From: Guyanagaster necrorhizus
Taxonomy: Eukaryota; Basidiomycota; Agaricomycetes; Agaricales; Physalacriaceae
Assembly (NCBI RefSeq): GCF_019112545.1
Contig: NW_025064904.1
Coordinates: 372,001-436,000 of the forward strand
Direction: 5' to 3'
Length of the DNA: 64,000 nucleotides
The position numbers were made by a program, and so were the translations under genes. How positions within the stretch are numbered: position 1 is the stretch's first letter; each line of letters begins with the position of its first letter. Shown here piece by piece: positions 1-9,562 of the stretch. The notes beneath the pieces are model-generated. The model was not told the origin of the DNA. It was given only the letters and a program-made list of their open reading frames with translations, and searched no databases.

Positions 1-96
1 TGGAAGGGTTATGGACTGGAATCCAACCAGTGGGTGAATGAAAAGTCAATGAATGCCAATACCACCATACATGACTATGAACTATCTCTAAATTAA
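1..96 (+). pseudogene. pol: Element K: C-terminal end of pol (chromodomain tail)
   Basis: The first 31 codons are open and end at a TAA (94-96). They read as the last part of a chromodomain, the histone-binding module at the C-terminus of chromovirus integrases: WKGYGLESNQWV followed by a helix ending DYELSLN. The same ending closes pol in elements I and H. The rest of this element lies left of the window. It is followed by the family-1 purine tract and an LTR, so this is the 3' end of a plus-strand element. Confidence 0.8.
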
Positions 97-129
97 CTCA
101 TCGGGATGATAGTCTTAAGGAGGGAGTAA
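97..129 (+). promoter_or_regulatory. Element K: conserved 3' box and polypurine tract
   Basis: Between the pol stop and the LTR lies a block that recurs before the 3' LTR of every family-1 copy: a GATGATRGTCTTAAG core, then a purine run (ggaggga) and TAA against the LTR. The purine run is the likely primer for plus-strand DNA synthesis. The block upstream of it is unusually well kept for non-coding DNA. Confidence 0.6.
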
Positions 130-592
130 TATTATGATTTTTCACTTTATTCTTAACTTTGAAACTCCTATTTATGCTTAGTCAGAGCACCAAGCATGAG
201 CACTTAGAACTATGAGACAAGACTTAGTCATCACAACTAGCTGACTCCATCTTTGTTCTTCAAAAAGCAACTAGCATCATTCAACAATGCACAATCAGCC
301 TTTTATATACAGTAATGATGCTCTAGGACAATGGGCACCTTGGACTCAGAAGTACACAGTTAGTCATAGTATTTTTAGTGTAACTTGTACAGTATTTAAG
401 ACCTTCAGCTCTCACTGGTAACCTCCAGCTTTGAGCTAAAGTTTATCTATATCATTCTATCCTTGAGTCTAATCTCTTGGCCTTGTGATACACTGAACTA
501 GAAGCACATCAGTGAACTCAGATGACTACCTGAAGTGTAAGGTAGCTTTTGTTTATCATGTGTTTCTGCTCATGTGATGCTTGAGTCTAACA
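130..592 (+). repeat. Family-1 LTR shared by elements K and C
   Basis: This 463-base LTR starts TATTATGATT (TG decayed to TA) and ends CTAACA. It has a TATA-like box TATTTAAG at 393-400 and the self-priming segment AGCTTTGAGCTAA at 427-439. It directly follows K's 3' box and directly precedes the leader and gag of C, so it serves as 3' LTR of K and 5' LTR of C. Its sequence resembles the LTRs of element I, not C's own 3' LTR at 27452-27924. Confidence 0.85.
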
Positions 593-593
593 A

Positions 594-606
594 TTAGCTT
601 GAAGCT
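594..606 (+). promoter_or_regulatory. Element C: self-complementary primer-binding site
   Basis: TTAGCTTGAAGCT begins two bases after the LTR. It pairs with AGCTTTGAGCTAA inside the LTR (427-439) if two G-U pairs are allowed. No TGG-type tRNA primer site is present. Confidence 0.6.
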
Positions 607-648
607 TCTAGCTTTCCTTTTTCAAGCCTAATTGTGCTGAGAAACTAA

Positions 649-1469
649 ATGTCTCCTGCACTCAACTCATCTGATCTGAACTTTACCCACAAGTTCTTCA
701 AACTTCTTGCTTCTATCATCAGAACATTGTTAGGCTTAATGGTGATCATACAGCTGTACCATAGACACCAATCAATTACAGCCTGGACAATCTGTCATTA
801 TCAAGAATTTTAATATATCCACTGAATCTTATGTAATGTCACCTCTGACCTCCTCTTTCATAACATCTCTCTCTCTGTCAGACAGTCTTTTCAGCCCATG
901 GAAGGAACTGTATCTGAGAATGACCCTGAGGATGTGCATTCACAGCATTCTTGGAAAGAAGAAGAACATTGATACCCACTAAAATCCCTGATGGCAATTG
1001 TCAAAGATGATAGCAACCCTTGGGCTATAGGGTTTCAAAGACCAAGACCCAACATGCCAGTCCTATGCATTGAGCATCTGGACATCTTCAGCAGTGTCCA
1101 TACAATAAGGGCCACCCCCTCAACTGCACTCTCTGAGCCTGGCATTGGATGCCATGCTAGAGACTCCTTTGATGCCTCTGAGGTGGCTTGAGAGAATAGA
1201 AGTTCTCCATCCAACAGCAACCATGGATCTCTATATACAATGCCTATAGGAAGCATGGAGAGTATCCCTGCTGAGTTATATGTTAGAAACAAAAGCACAG
1301 ACAGTGAGGGGAACAGAACAGGAGTCATCAAAACTGATGACCCTGTCTATAATTACCACATTGGTGAGGACAGATACTGGCAATGAATGGAGCAGCACTA
1401 GAGATACCATGAGGTGTGCTGAACAGGAAGCTTACCAGGCCTATCAGGCCCAGTACAACCAACTGATCC
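649..1469 (+). pseudogene. gag: Element C: gag, 5' part
   Basis: The ATG at 649 opens the same N-terminus as in A, G, I and J: a short polar stretch, then a hydrophobic helix (FFKLLASIIR, then LMVIIQL) at about residues 16-36. The frame then decays, and a second conserved stretch in another frame (1280-1498) covers a region rich in Glu and Gln. The gene is cut near 1470 by element D and resumes at 21054. Gag should be the capsid polyprotein. No capsid domain is recognisable this far upstream. Confidence 0.6.
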
Positions 1470-2498
1470 CATTGATGTGCTTGGTAATGGCTAAGTGACT
1501 AAGAGAGGTGAATGAGGAATAAACTCTCAAACACCAACACCTAACCACTCAATACACAATCACCAAATACAGTTGAGGTCAGTTGTTTTGAGTATGATAG
1601 AAGCACTCTTGCAGTCTTAAGTAAAATCAAAGAAACAGTCAATAAAGATAGTTATTCAACTCTATCTTGCTTTTAAAGATGCAATACTCATGAGAGTAGT
1701 TTATAGCAATGCTTAAGTATAATTAGGACTTAGAATCAATGCAAAATTGTGCTCCAAATCAACTTAGAATATTCCAAAACCCAATGAACTCTGAAACCCA
1801 AATACTAAGTCTATTAAGCATTTAGGCTTGACTAGCTGCACTCTTGGCTGGCTAGTGGTCCTCAAAACCGAAGAACTTATATTCTGATGCTGAAACCCTT
1901 AGAGTTTAGAACCCAAATTAATCTGAAACCCAAAATACAGTTATTATTCCAATCCAATCCTCTTTAAGTGACAAAGCAACTTAAATAAATCACTAAGTCG
2001 AAGCAGAACTCAAAATCCATTGTCCCAGGGACTAGCTACAGTGGGCTAGAAGGCCTGAACATAGGGGTGGGTCGCTTGCTTCCTATTTCCCTCCCATTCT
2101 CTTCTTTTATACACCAATAACAGATATAGAATCTATAAATAAAGCATTCAAAATAATATTTCTCCTGTTTAAAGTAGAATCACACTATTATTTCAGAATG
2201 GTGGCACTCCTGGACTCCCCTAGGCTTGCTCAGATCCGCTTGGCCACTACACAGCTTTACTTTAAGTCTACAGTGCCTGTAGATACCTAACTCCTTTCTG
2301 TCTACTCAGAGTTTTAATTCTCTGAGTTATTCTTAGTAGCTCAATTGATCAGGCCTGGTCAGGCCTGATCAATCAGTCCTATCCACTCTATCCCTCTCAA
2401 TTCTAAGTCCCTTAGATCATCTGATATCTAGGAAATTTAGACTTAGGCATTTGAGTCAAAACTCACAGTGCTAGCCACAGATTATTGGGTCTCTCTTC
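1470..2498. mobile_element. Element D, left part: non-autonomous insertion in C
   Basis: This stretch interrupts C's gag: C reads up to the CAACCAACTG of 1460-1468 and continues at 21054 with ACTTGGTCC. No coding capacity is visible. The left end (CATTGATGTGC) and the right end (GCACATCACTG, 21041-21051) are imperfect inverted repeats, which suggests a cut-and-paste DNA transposon derivative. A clean target duplication could not be identified. Inside are a perfect 12-bp inverted repeat (2344-2373) and a hairpin CTCAGAG/CTCTGAG (2305-2326). Positions 2494-2498 (TCTTC) are the left TSD of element B. The total length without B is about 1.4 kb. Confidence 0.55.
2344..2373. repeat. Perfect inverted repeat in element D
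   Basis: ATTGATCAGGCC and GGCCTGATCAAT are exact reverse complements separated by TGGTCA. The arms also contain short direct repeats (AGGCCTG), so the structure may form a hairpin or be a dimeric binding site. No nearby gene gives it a role. Confidence 0.8.
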
Positions 2499-2983
2499 TG
2501 TTAGGAATGTGCTAATTGAGTGGACTTGAGTGCATGTGCAGAGTCTGGCAGAGTGTGTGGGCATTGATGAAGCTATTGGCAATGTTATCCTTGAGTCAGA
2601 GCCCAAGGATCTGGATGGACCGAATAGAGTTCTGTTAGAGAAGCAAACCAGAATGTCCTTCAGAGCAGAATCTGATGGATGAGGTAAGGAGGAGTTGAAG
2701 TGGGTGCAAAGTGTAGCTGGCTTATCCAAGTTGATATTCAAACTGAGTAGTTATAATGATGTACATGGCTTTATATACTAATGGTAGCTAATTCTGAGTC
2801 AGATTCTATTGGGTTCTGGTGTCAGTATTCACTACTAAGTTTGGTGTCTAGATATTACAATGTGAAATGATAATAGTGAAATGAAATTAGTAAGTCATAG
2901 GAAGCAGCCAGAGTCCAGTGGGTAGCATGATTGAATTTATGATTGGTTGAGGTGATATGGAGGCCAGCAGCATGTGCATAACA
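2499..2983 (-). repeat. Element B: 3' LTR
   Basis: This LTR of 485 bases runs on the minus strand from TGTTATGCACATGC (2983 downward) to CCTAACA (2499). Its partner is 20157-20654. It is flanked on the left by TSD TCTTC. Confidence 0.93.
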
Positions 2984-3106
2984 GTATCCCCTCCTTAGTG
3001 TTCTTGTCCTCAAGAGTGTAGATTCTGATGGCCAGTGGGGCCATATAGAAGATTGTTGGTAGCCATAGAAGTTTTGCAGCTTAATCTGAAACCACTATCT
3101 TTGCTT

Positions 3107-4394
3107 ATGTCATTGCTCACCACATATCATTGCTTATGCACTCCTGAGCCTTTGGTGAGGGGATCCACTCCCAATAGCCCTGAAGAGGCCAAGAAATTGT
3201 TTCATCTAAAATGGTGAACCATAGAGGAAGAATATGCAGAGGCTGTGGAGAGCCATTTGAAATAGCAAGGGGAGCAGGAGCAGGAGGAAAGGGCCTGGGT
3301 AGACTGTGTGGCTCAGGAGTCATGAAAAAAGGAGCAGAGAGAGGAATTGGAGAGAAAGAGGGAGGAGGTTTGGCAGGCCACAGAGAGGCAGGCAAAGGAG
3401 GCAGAGGAGGCATTGAGAGAGGTGGCTTGGAGGGAGGCTGAGGAGAGGGAGGCTGCAGAGGCAGTGGTGAGGGTTGAAGCTGAGGAGGTAGAGCTGGAGG
3501 AGATGGTTATGGAGGATGGGTTGCAAATGATCTCTATGGAGGCCATTGATTTCTGACTGTGTCAAGTGTTAGCAGAATGGTTTGGTCCTGGCTCCAGTCT
3601 TTGCTTCAAGAAGATGACTCATCATGCACCTCTAGGATCCAATGATGAGCAGGACAAGAGAACTGAGGGGACTTTGGAGAGGAGGAAGAGGATGTGGGAG
3701 GAGAAGAGAAGGGCAGTGAGTTCAGCAGAAAAGGGCTATAAATGCAAGTTCAGATCAAGGAGCATAGTGGATAGCAGTGAGACAGAGGTGGTTGTTAGCC
3801 CTAAAAAGCAGGTGAAGTTGGAAGTGGCAGGACTGGCAGAGGGTGAAGAATTGTTGGATAGTGAAAGTAAGTGTCTTGGTTTTCTTTTATGGCTTAACTT
3901 AGCTTTTGTTTTCAGGGAGTTGTGTGCATTGTCATCAAGATAGCACATGGTGTTATGCATGACTGGTAACTGAAGATGCTGGTTGAGGGTGGACTTGCTC
4001 TCACTGCAAGATCAAGAAAACCACCTGTTCATTCAACAAGAGCATCACCATAAGTGAGGTGATCAGCAGTGTGGAGGTCTCTGCTGATCTCCACCAACTT
4101 TCAAAATTGATATGCAAGTTGATGTATCACATGGATGAGTTGGCAGATGAGGTGGTAGATGTTTGCAGTACTGTGGCAGGTCTTCAAGATGACTATAGTT
4201 CCGATGATATGTTATCTCCTTCAGAGCTGTTTTCGGAGTCCAAGGTGGAGGCCTGGAAGAAGGCCTGACTGATTTTCAAGGATGAGAGAGATCAGGAGGT
4301 AGAGGATCTTCAAGAGGTGATATTGAAGGGGCTGGATGAGGATATAGAGGAGTTGAAGGAGCAGAGGGAGAGTTTGGGTTCTGCTTCTTTGTAA
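3107..4394 (+). pseudogene. Element B: antisense intron-containing gene with Zn(II)2Cys6-like cluster
   Basis: The gene lies between pol and the 3' LTR of B on the strand opposite to pol. Exon 1 is 3107-3866, a 49-base GT-AG intron is 3867-3915 and exon 2 is 3916-4394. Joining the exons keeps one frame of 412 codons. Order: N-terminal EEAKKLF segment; charged coiled coil (about residues 71-144, Glu/Arg/Ala-rich); basic patch; CX2CX6C-X14-CX2CX6C at residues 256-291 (3921-4028); acidic C-terminal helices. The spacing matches a fungal binuclear zinc cluster except for a slightly long linker, so a DNA- or chromatin-binding role is an inference. Seven premature stops (TGA at 3215, 3323, 3554, 3960, 3984, 4266; TAG at 3263) make this copy dead. 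The start was chosen because element F has its ATG at the same place. Confidence 0.75.
3867..3915 (+). other. Intron of the antisense gene in element B
   Basis: The 49-base intron has a 5' site GTAAGTG, a branch-like CTTAAC and a 3' site TTTTCAG. Only its removal joins exon 1 (ending GATAGTGAAA) to the frame that carries the cysteine cluster. Element F has an intron of the same length at the same codon (45850-45898). Confidence 0.75.
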
Positions 4395-4572
4395 AATATT
4401 TTGTACAAAATATATATAGAAAAGAGTATCAGATGTTGGTAGTAGAGAAAAAAAATGTAAATACAAGATTCTGATTTTGAAAGTGTAAAAGAGGTGATTG
4501 AAATAGTAGTAATTAGTGATTAGAATTGAAATGGTAAGGTGGGGTGCTGGTGGTGTCCAGAGTAGCATTGTA

Positions 4573-6805
4573 TTAGGAATAGGATGTTTGAATGACTTTG
4601 GACAAGGATTCTGGTTTGTCTGGGTATCAGTGGTGGAATTCTTCAATGAATTCATTGGCAGAGAACTTAAAGGCAAGTAACTAAGCAAATTCTTCATTGG
4701 TATCTTCATATCCTAGCTATTGGATTTTGTACAACAGTGGGCAGTGGAACCAGTGGTCCAGTTTAGAGTTGAGAATTTGGGCTATTTTAAAATATTCTTC
4801 TCTGTCGACTTCAACTAGAGGCAGTGGTGGTTAGATTCAGTTAGAAATGGTGTTTTCTTCTATGGGTTCCAATTATGATATATGAAAGATGGGATGAATA
4901 GACCAGAGATCTGGCAGAAGCCTCAGAGTAAAGAAGTGGATCCCAGGTTGGGCTATAATTTTGAAAGGACCAAGGTATTTTTTCGAAAATTTTCTGGTCA
5001 GGTGGGTGGTTTTGATATGTTTGGAGCTGAGGTAGGCCTTGTCCCCCACTGTGAACAGAGGTGCCAGAATCTGATGCTTGTCTGCTTGGATCTTGTAGTA
5101 AGACTGAGCTTTGGAAATTTTATCCTTCAGTAATTGATGAAGTTTGTTAAGATTGACTGTAAAATCTCAGGCCTGGGTGAAGACAATGTCTCTTTCAGGG
5201 TGAATGGTGATGTTAGGGTGATAACCCTTGTTAGCAAAAAATAGAGAAATTCTGGTGGATGCATTAGGGGCATTATTGTAGGCAAATTCAGCAATGGGTA
5301 AGAGGGTGTCTCAGTTGTCCTGCTGATAGAAGCAGTAGATATGGATGTATTGTTCCAGAGTTTGGTTTGCTCATTCTGTTTGTCCATCAGCCTCCAGATG
5401 ATAACCAGAGGTAAAGTGGAGTTCTATATCAAGGGCCACAGCTAAGGCATGAGTAAATTAGAAGACAAATTTGGAGCTATAGTCAGATGTGATGTGACTG
5501 GGTACCCCATGTTTGGAGAATACATGGATAAGAAAAAGTTGGGTGAGCTCTATGGAGTTAATAGTGTCATGAGTGGGAATGAAGATGGCTTGCTTGCTAG
5601 CTCAGTCTATGACTACTAAGATGGTGATAAATCCATTGGAGTCCAGTAGTTGTTCAATGAAGTCCATGGAAATAAAATCCCATGGCCATTCAGAAACTGG
5701 CAGAGGTTTGAGTAACCCATAGGGGCAGTGTGTAGATGCCTTATTGCACCCACAAACTGTGCAGGACTTAACATAGTGTTAGATGTATTTATGCATCTTT
5801 GGCCAGGTATAGTTCTGCTGGACTAGTTCCAATGTCCAGTTTTGACCAAAGTGGCCTGCTAAGATGTGGTCATGATTGTTCTGTAGTATACAGAGACAGA
5901 GATCTTCAGACTCCAGGACATAGATGTGGCCTTCAAAGTGGAGAATGTCTGATTCATCAATGGACCACTGAGAGGAGGAGGATTCCAAAGTGGTCTTAGC
6001 CTGATGAAGGCTGTCAGAGGACATAGAGTCAAAAGATTGTGCTTGTTTGATATTGATGTGGAGCTTGTCAATATCCATGATGGTGCTGGCTCAAAGGATA
6101 GGGCCTTCAAGATAGGTTGCACAGAGTGACATGGAAAGTTGTTCTTAGGTGAATACAGGTTGGAAATTGTGGGGATTGACTTGGGCATATTGGCTATTCT
6201 CCTCTTTAAGGTAGATACCCCATCATCTAGTGAGTGCATCTGGTTTTCCACTAAGTTTTCCAGGGTGGAAATGAATTACTAGGTTAAACTAGAATAGGTA
6301 TTCAGACTAGCAGACTTATCAGCAGGTTAGAATCTTAGTGGTGGCAAAGTATTCAAGATTCTTGTGGTTTGTTATGACATCAATAGAGTCTGCAGAGCCT
6401 TCAAGGTAGTGCTGCCAATGTTTAAAAGCTTCAAAAATAGCCAGGAGCTCCTTGTCATGGGTGTCATAGTTGAGTTCAGCATTGTGGAGGCTCCAGAAGC
6501 AGAATGCAATTGGGTGAATTTTGCCATCTTCAAGATAGATAGAGAGAATAGCTGCAATGGTATAATTGGAGGCATTGGTTTTCACTACTATCTTTGGATC
6601 AGGAACCCAGTGAGTAAGGATGAGAGCATATGTAAAGGCCTGTTTCAATTCATTAAAGACAGCCAAGCAATTGTTGTCAAATTTCCATGGAGTTTCCTTG
6701 CAGAGGAGTCATGTAAGAGGAATGACAATGTCGCTATATCCATGTATGAAGTGACAGTAGAGGTTGGTAAAGCCAAGAAAGGATTGGATGTCCTTGACTT
6801 TTCAC
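4573..6805 (-). pseudogene. pol: Element B: pol, RNase H, integrase and chromodomain
   Basis: Read downward from 6805: end of RT and RNase H (6805-6319, with VVKTNASNY, where the catalytic Asp is Asn, and the motif ELNYDTHDKELLAI), integrase zinc-binding region (about 5870-5740, H...H...CTVCGC), DDE core (about 5700-5380, including SKHGVPSH), C-terminal integrase domain, and a chromodomain-like segment ending in FIEEFHH. The terminal TAA at 4575-4573 is at the same place in F. Several TGA and TAG codons interrupt it. Pol and the antisense gene converge, with 178 bases between their stops. Confidence 0.85.
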
Positions 6806-8628
6806 GGTGACATGCCCTCTTTATGTTCAGGCATGTAAAATTGTGAAAATTGCGAATACATGGACTGCATTCCAGTCCAGTAAGTATGTAACAGAAAATA
6901 GGACTAGAGCACACAGAAACCTAGCTATTATAATGATAAACTGAAGTAACAATAAGCAGAGTGCATGGCCTAGTAACAGACTAATACCAGAGGGGTTAGG
7001 CTGCATGTGAGATCCCAGCACTTGGCCCTAAATGCACCAATACTATTACAAGAGGACATGCTAAAAATAAAAAGATTATGATCAAAATATAATCGGCAAG
7101 TCTGATTACATTGATCAAAGATGCACAGCCATTGATGCCCTGATGGAATATACCTTAGAACAGAGAACTGAGACCCAAAGAAAGGTATCTGAGTAATGGG
7201 TATTGAATAGAGGAATAGACTGATGACAACAAGCTAACAAGTAGAGGAATATTACTCCAGGAATGAATAGTGCAGATACCACTCTGAGCCTTATGTGCAT
7301 ACATATAGTGGCTTAGCATGCATAACACAGTGAGGGACTCTGCATCATACTGAGAAATGGCATCTTTGGTGAGTCAGATAGAATGACTGATTAGACACAG
7401 AGAAGCAGAACATAGCCATTGTGGCTGGCTTCTAGTATGAGAAATAACTCCAGGGGTCTGAAACAGTTTACCACTGTCAGAGATATCACTGGGGGAATAA
7501 GAAAGCGAGCAGACCTGGAAAGGCCAGCTAGCTGATGTCAGCTAGTGAAGGAACAGCAGGCATAGTCATTGCCCAGAAGAGAATAAGTGCAGTAACTGTG
7601 ATATGCATGTGAATAATATCTGCAGGATCTGGCATGGAGTCCCATACTTTGAAGATACTATAGTAGGATTGTATTAGTAAGTACCATAGTAGAGTATTTA
7701 AATATGATATTATATGACTGGAGAGGGAGTTTTTCCAACCCTCCACAGTTGTGATGTATTGGGCACAGAAAGCCTTGCACTCTAGCTTTGGGTTTGTGTT
7801 AATAACTCTGGGCAAGAGAATAAACTTATTATTGAATATCATTGAGAGAGCTATGAGAACTAAATGAGACATCAAAGCTCATGAAGGACTTAGGTCCAGT
7901 TTGATAAGAGGTTTTAGATTGCGCTATAATCTGAGAATAAGAGAGCAGTGTCTGAAGAGTGTCATCTTGAGTTTTTGAGGTATTTGTGATGCACAGCACT
8001 ATAGGTGGCAGAGGTTCAAACTCTTTGGCTTGATTAGTGTGCACTTTTGTGCATTTCCACAGATTGGCAGAGGTTCAAATCCTTTGATCTGTCAGACGGG
8101 GTTTCATTGTGTTTATATTTCTAGATCACATAGGTTTGAATCCTGTGGGTTTATGATCAGTTTGGAAACTTGTGAACAGAGATCTGTGCTCTTTGGCACT
8201 TGTGGACATGTTTGTGATTGGTTTCTGCTTAGAGCATGAAGCTTTGAGTTGTGTATTGTGTGTGTTAGAGATTTGAGTTGATCTGAGCTGTGCTTAGGAC
8301 TATTTGAGAGTTTTGAAGGAGTGTTTTGATGCATTGTATTGAACTGCAGTACCCTTTACCTTGAGGTCTGGCAACACCAGTTGCCACCTCTTGTTTTGAT
8401 AAAACGAAAAGCTTTGAGGCTTAGAAAGGCCTTGGACTGTTGTAAATATGCTATTACTGTTCACATGCTGTGATCTCATTGAAGAAGACAATTATATTTG
8501 TTGATTGCTACTTTTATCACATTATAATCCCTCCATGAACTAAGAGTTTTATGTGTATGTGAGTGTGATCAGTGGATAACACTCTGCTGTATCTGTTTTC
8601 ATCTTACATATGCTCAGATCCTCTTCAG
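6806..8628. mobile_element. Element M: unclassified 1.8-kb insertion in B's pol
   Basis: The pol reading of B is broken between 8629 and 6805, whereas F is continuous there. The inserted DNA has no retroelement motif and no credible ORF. TTCAC (6801-6805) and TTCAG (8624-8628) may be a decayed 5-base TSD. A 7-bp inverted repeat ACATGCC/GGCATGT lies at the left end (6810-6836). The ends share only weak inverted similarity (GCATGTAAAAT versus GCATATGTAAGAT), so the class is open. It contains three T-arm-like repeats at 8013-8143. Confidence 0.6.
8013..8143 (+). repeat. Three spaced tRNA T-arm/B-box-like motifs in element M
   Basis: GGTTCAAACTC (8013-8023), GGTTCAAATCC (8072-8082) and GGTTTGAATCC (8133-8143) occur 59 and 61 bases apart. 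Restoring a decayed CG makes the last two GGTTCGAATCC, the consensus Pol III B box and tRNA T-loop. The middle copy can fold a five-pair T stem (AGAGG/CCTTT). No anticodon arm or clear A box was found, so these are not tRNA genes. A tRNA-derived tandem repeat or SINE relic is possible. Confidence 0.45.
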
Positions 8629-9557
8629 CAGCACTGGCCAGTCAACAATGGCCTTGACTTTTTCTTCAGACATGCAAAGTCCTTCAGGTGATAGGATATA
8701 GTCTAGATACTCCATGGAGTCCTAGTTGAATTTGCATTTGGAACCCTTGCAGTAGAGTCCATTAGCTCTAAGCCTGCATAGGACCTCTCAAACATGCTTC
8801 TGGTGATCTTCTGGGTTGTTGGAATATATGAGAATGTTGTTGAAGTAAACTACTACTGATATATCAAGCATGTTAGAGAATATATCATTCATAAATCATT
8901 GGAATACCGCTGGAGCATTTGTGAGGCTAAAAGGCATGATGTGCCATTTGAAAGAACCATAATGGGTCTGGAAGGCTGTTTTCCATTCATTCCCCTTAGC
9001 TATGTGAATGAGATGGTAGGCATATCTAAGGTCGAGCTTGGTATAGATACACATAGAGCAGATGGAGTCAAGAAGATCAGAAATGAGAGAGAGAGGGTAG
9101 CGATCTTTTTTAGAGATTTTGTTTAAGCCATAGTAGTTGATGCAAAGTCAGAGTTCACTGGTCTTTTTCTTGACAAATAGAACTGGAGCTCCATGTGAAG
9201 AGTGAGATAGAGTAATAAACCTATTGCACAGATTATCATCAATAAACTCTCATAGGGCCTTGAGTTCAGATTCTAAGAGAGAATAAATGGGGCCAAGCAG
9301 TGAAGATGTTCCTTTCTCAAGGTTGATTTTGAGGTCATATGGCCTGTGTTCAGGTAGCTTTTTGGAGAGGGTATTACTGAAGACATCTGCAAAATTGTAG
9401 TACTCTACTAGCACTGATGAAAGATCTGCTGGTTCTATGGATGCAGCTTTAGCTCTAATATTAGGCAAGGAAGGCTGCAGTGTGAACTTCTGAGTGTCTT
9501 CTTTTGCACTGGCTTAGACAAATGTGGCAGTGGATATGATGGAGATCTTTGGATATG
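8629..9557 (-). pseudogene. pol: Element B: pol, reverse transcriptase
   Basis: Read downward from 9557: linker after protease, then RT fingers and palm starting at the DLKINLEKGTS region (about 9380-9290). The catalytic box is at 8847-8836 and reads YFNN where YLDD or YFDD is expected, so both metal-binding aspartates have been lost (GAC to AAC). Its 5' side is separated from the protease by element A, and its 3' side from RNase H by M. Confidence 0.85.
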
Positions 9558-9562
9558 CTTTC

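Noticed and set aside
593..620. tRNA-type primer-binding site after the LTR
   Set aside because: No TGG start and no recognisable tRNA 3' complement. The segment instead complements the LTR itself.
1470..2498. Element D as a solo LTR
   Set aside because: Its ends lack TG...CA, there is no 5-base duplication and it shares no motif with either LTR family.
3211..3441. Glycine-rich open frame on the plus strand
   Set aside because: It is an out-of-frame shadow of the coiled-coil exon of the antisense gene; the frame that aligns with element F is the one starting at 3107.
4221..4709. 162-codon minus-strand frame in B
   Set aside because: It runs past B's pol stop and covers the opposite strand of antisense exon 2. 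Its composition (Leu/Ser/Pro) is the complement of the coding helix, and F keeps only a shortened, differently placed frame.
8072..8082. tRNA gene
   Set aside because: Only a T-arm-like motif is present; no anticodon stem, A box or acceptor pairing could be found.
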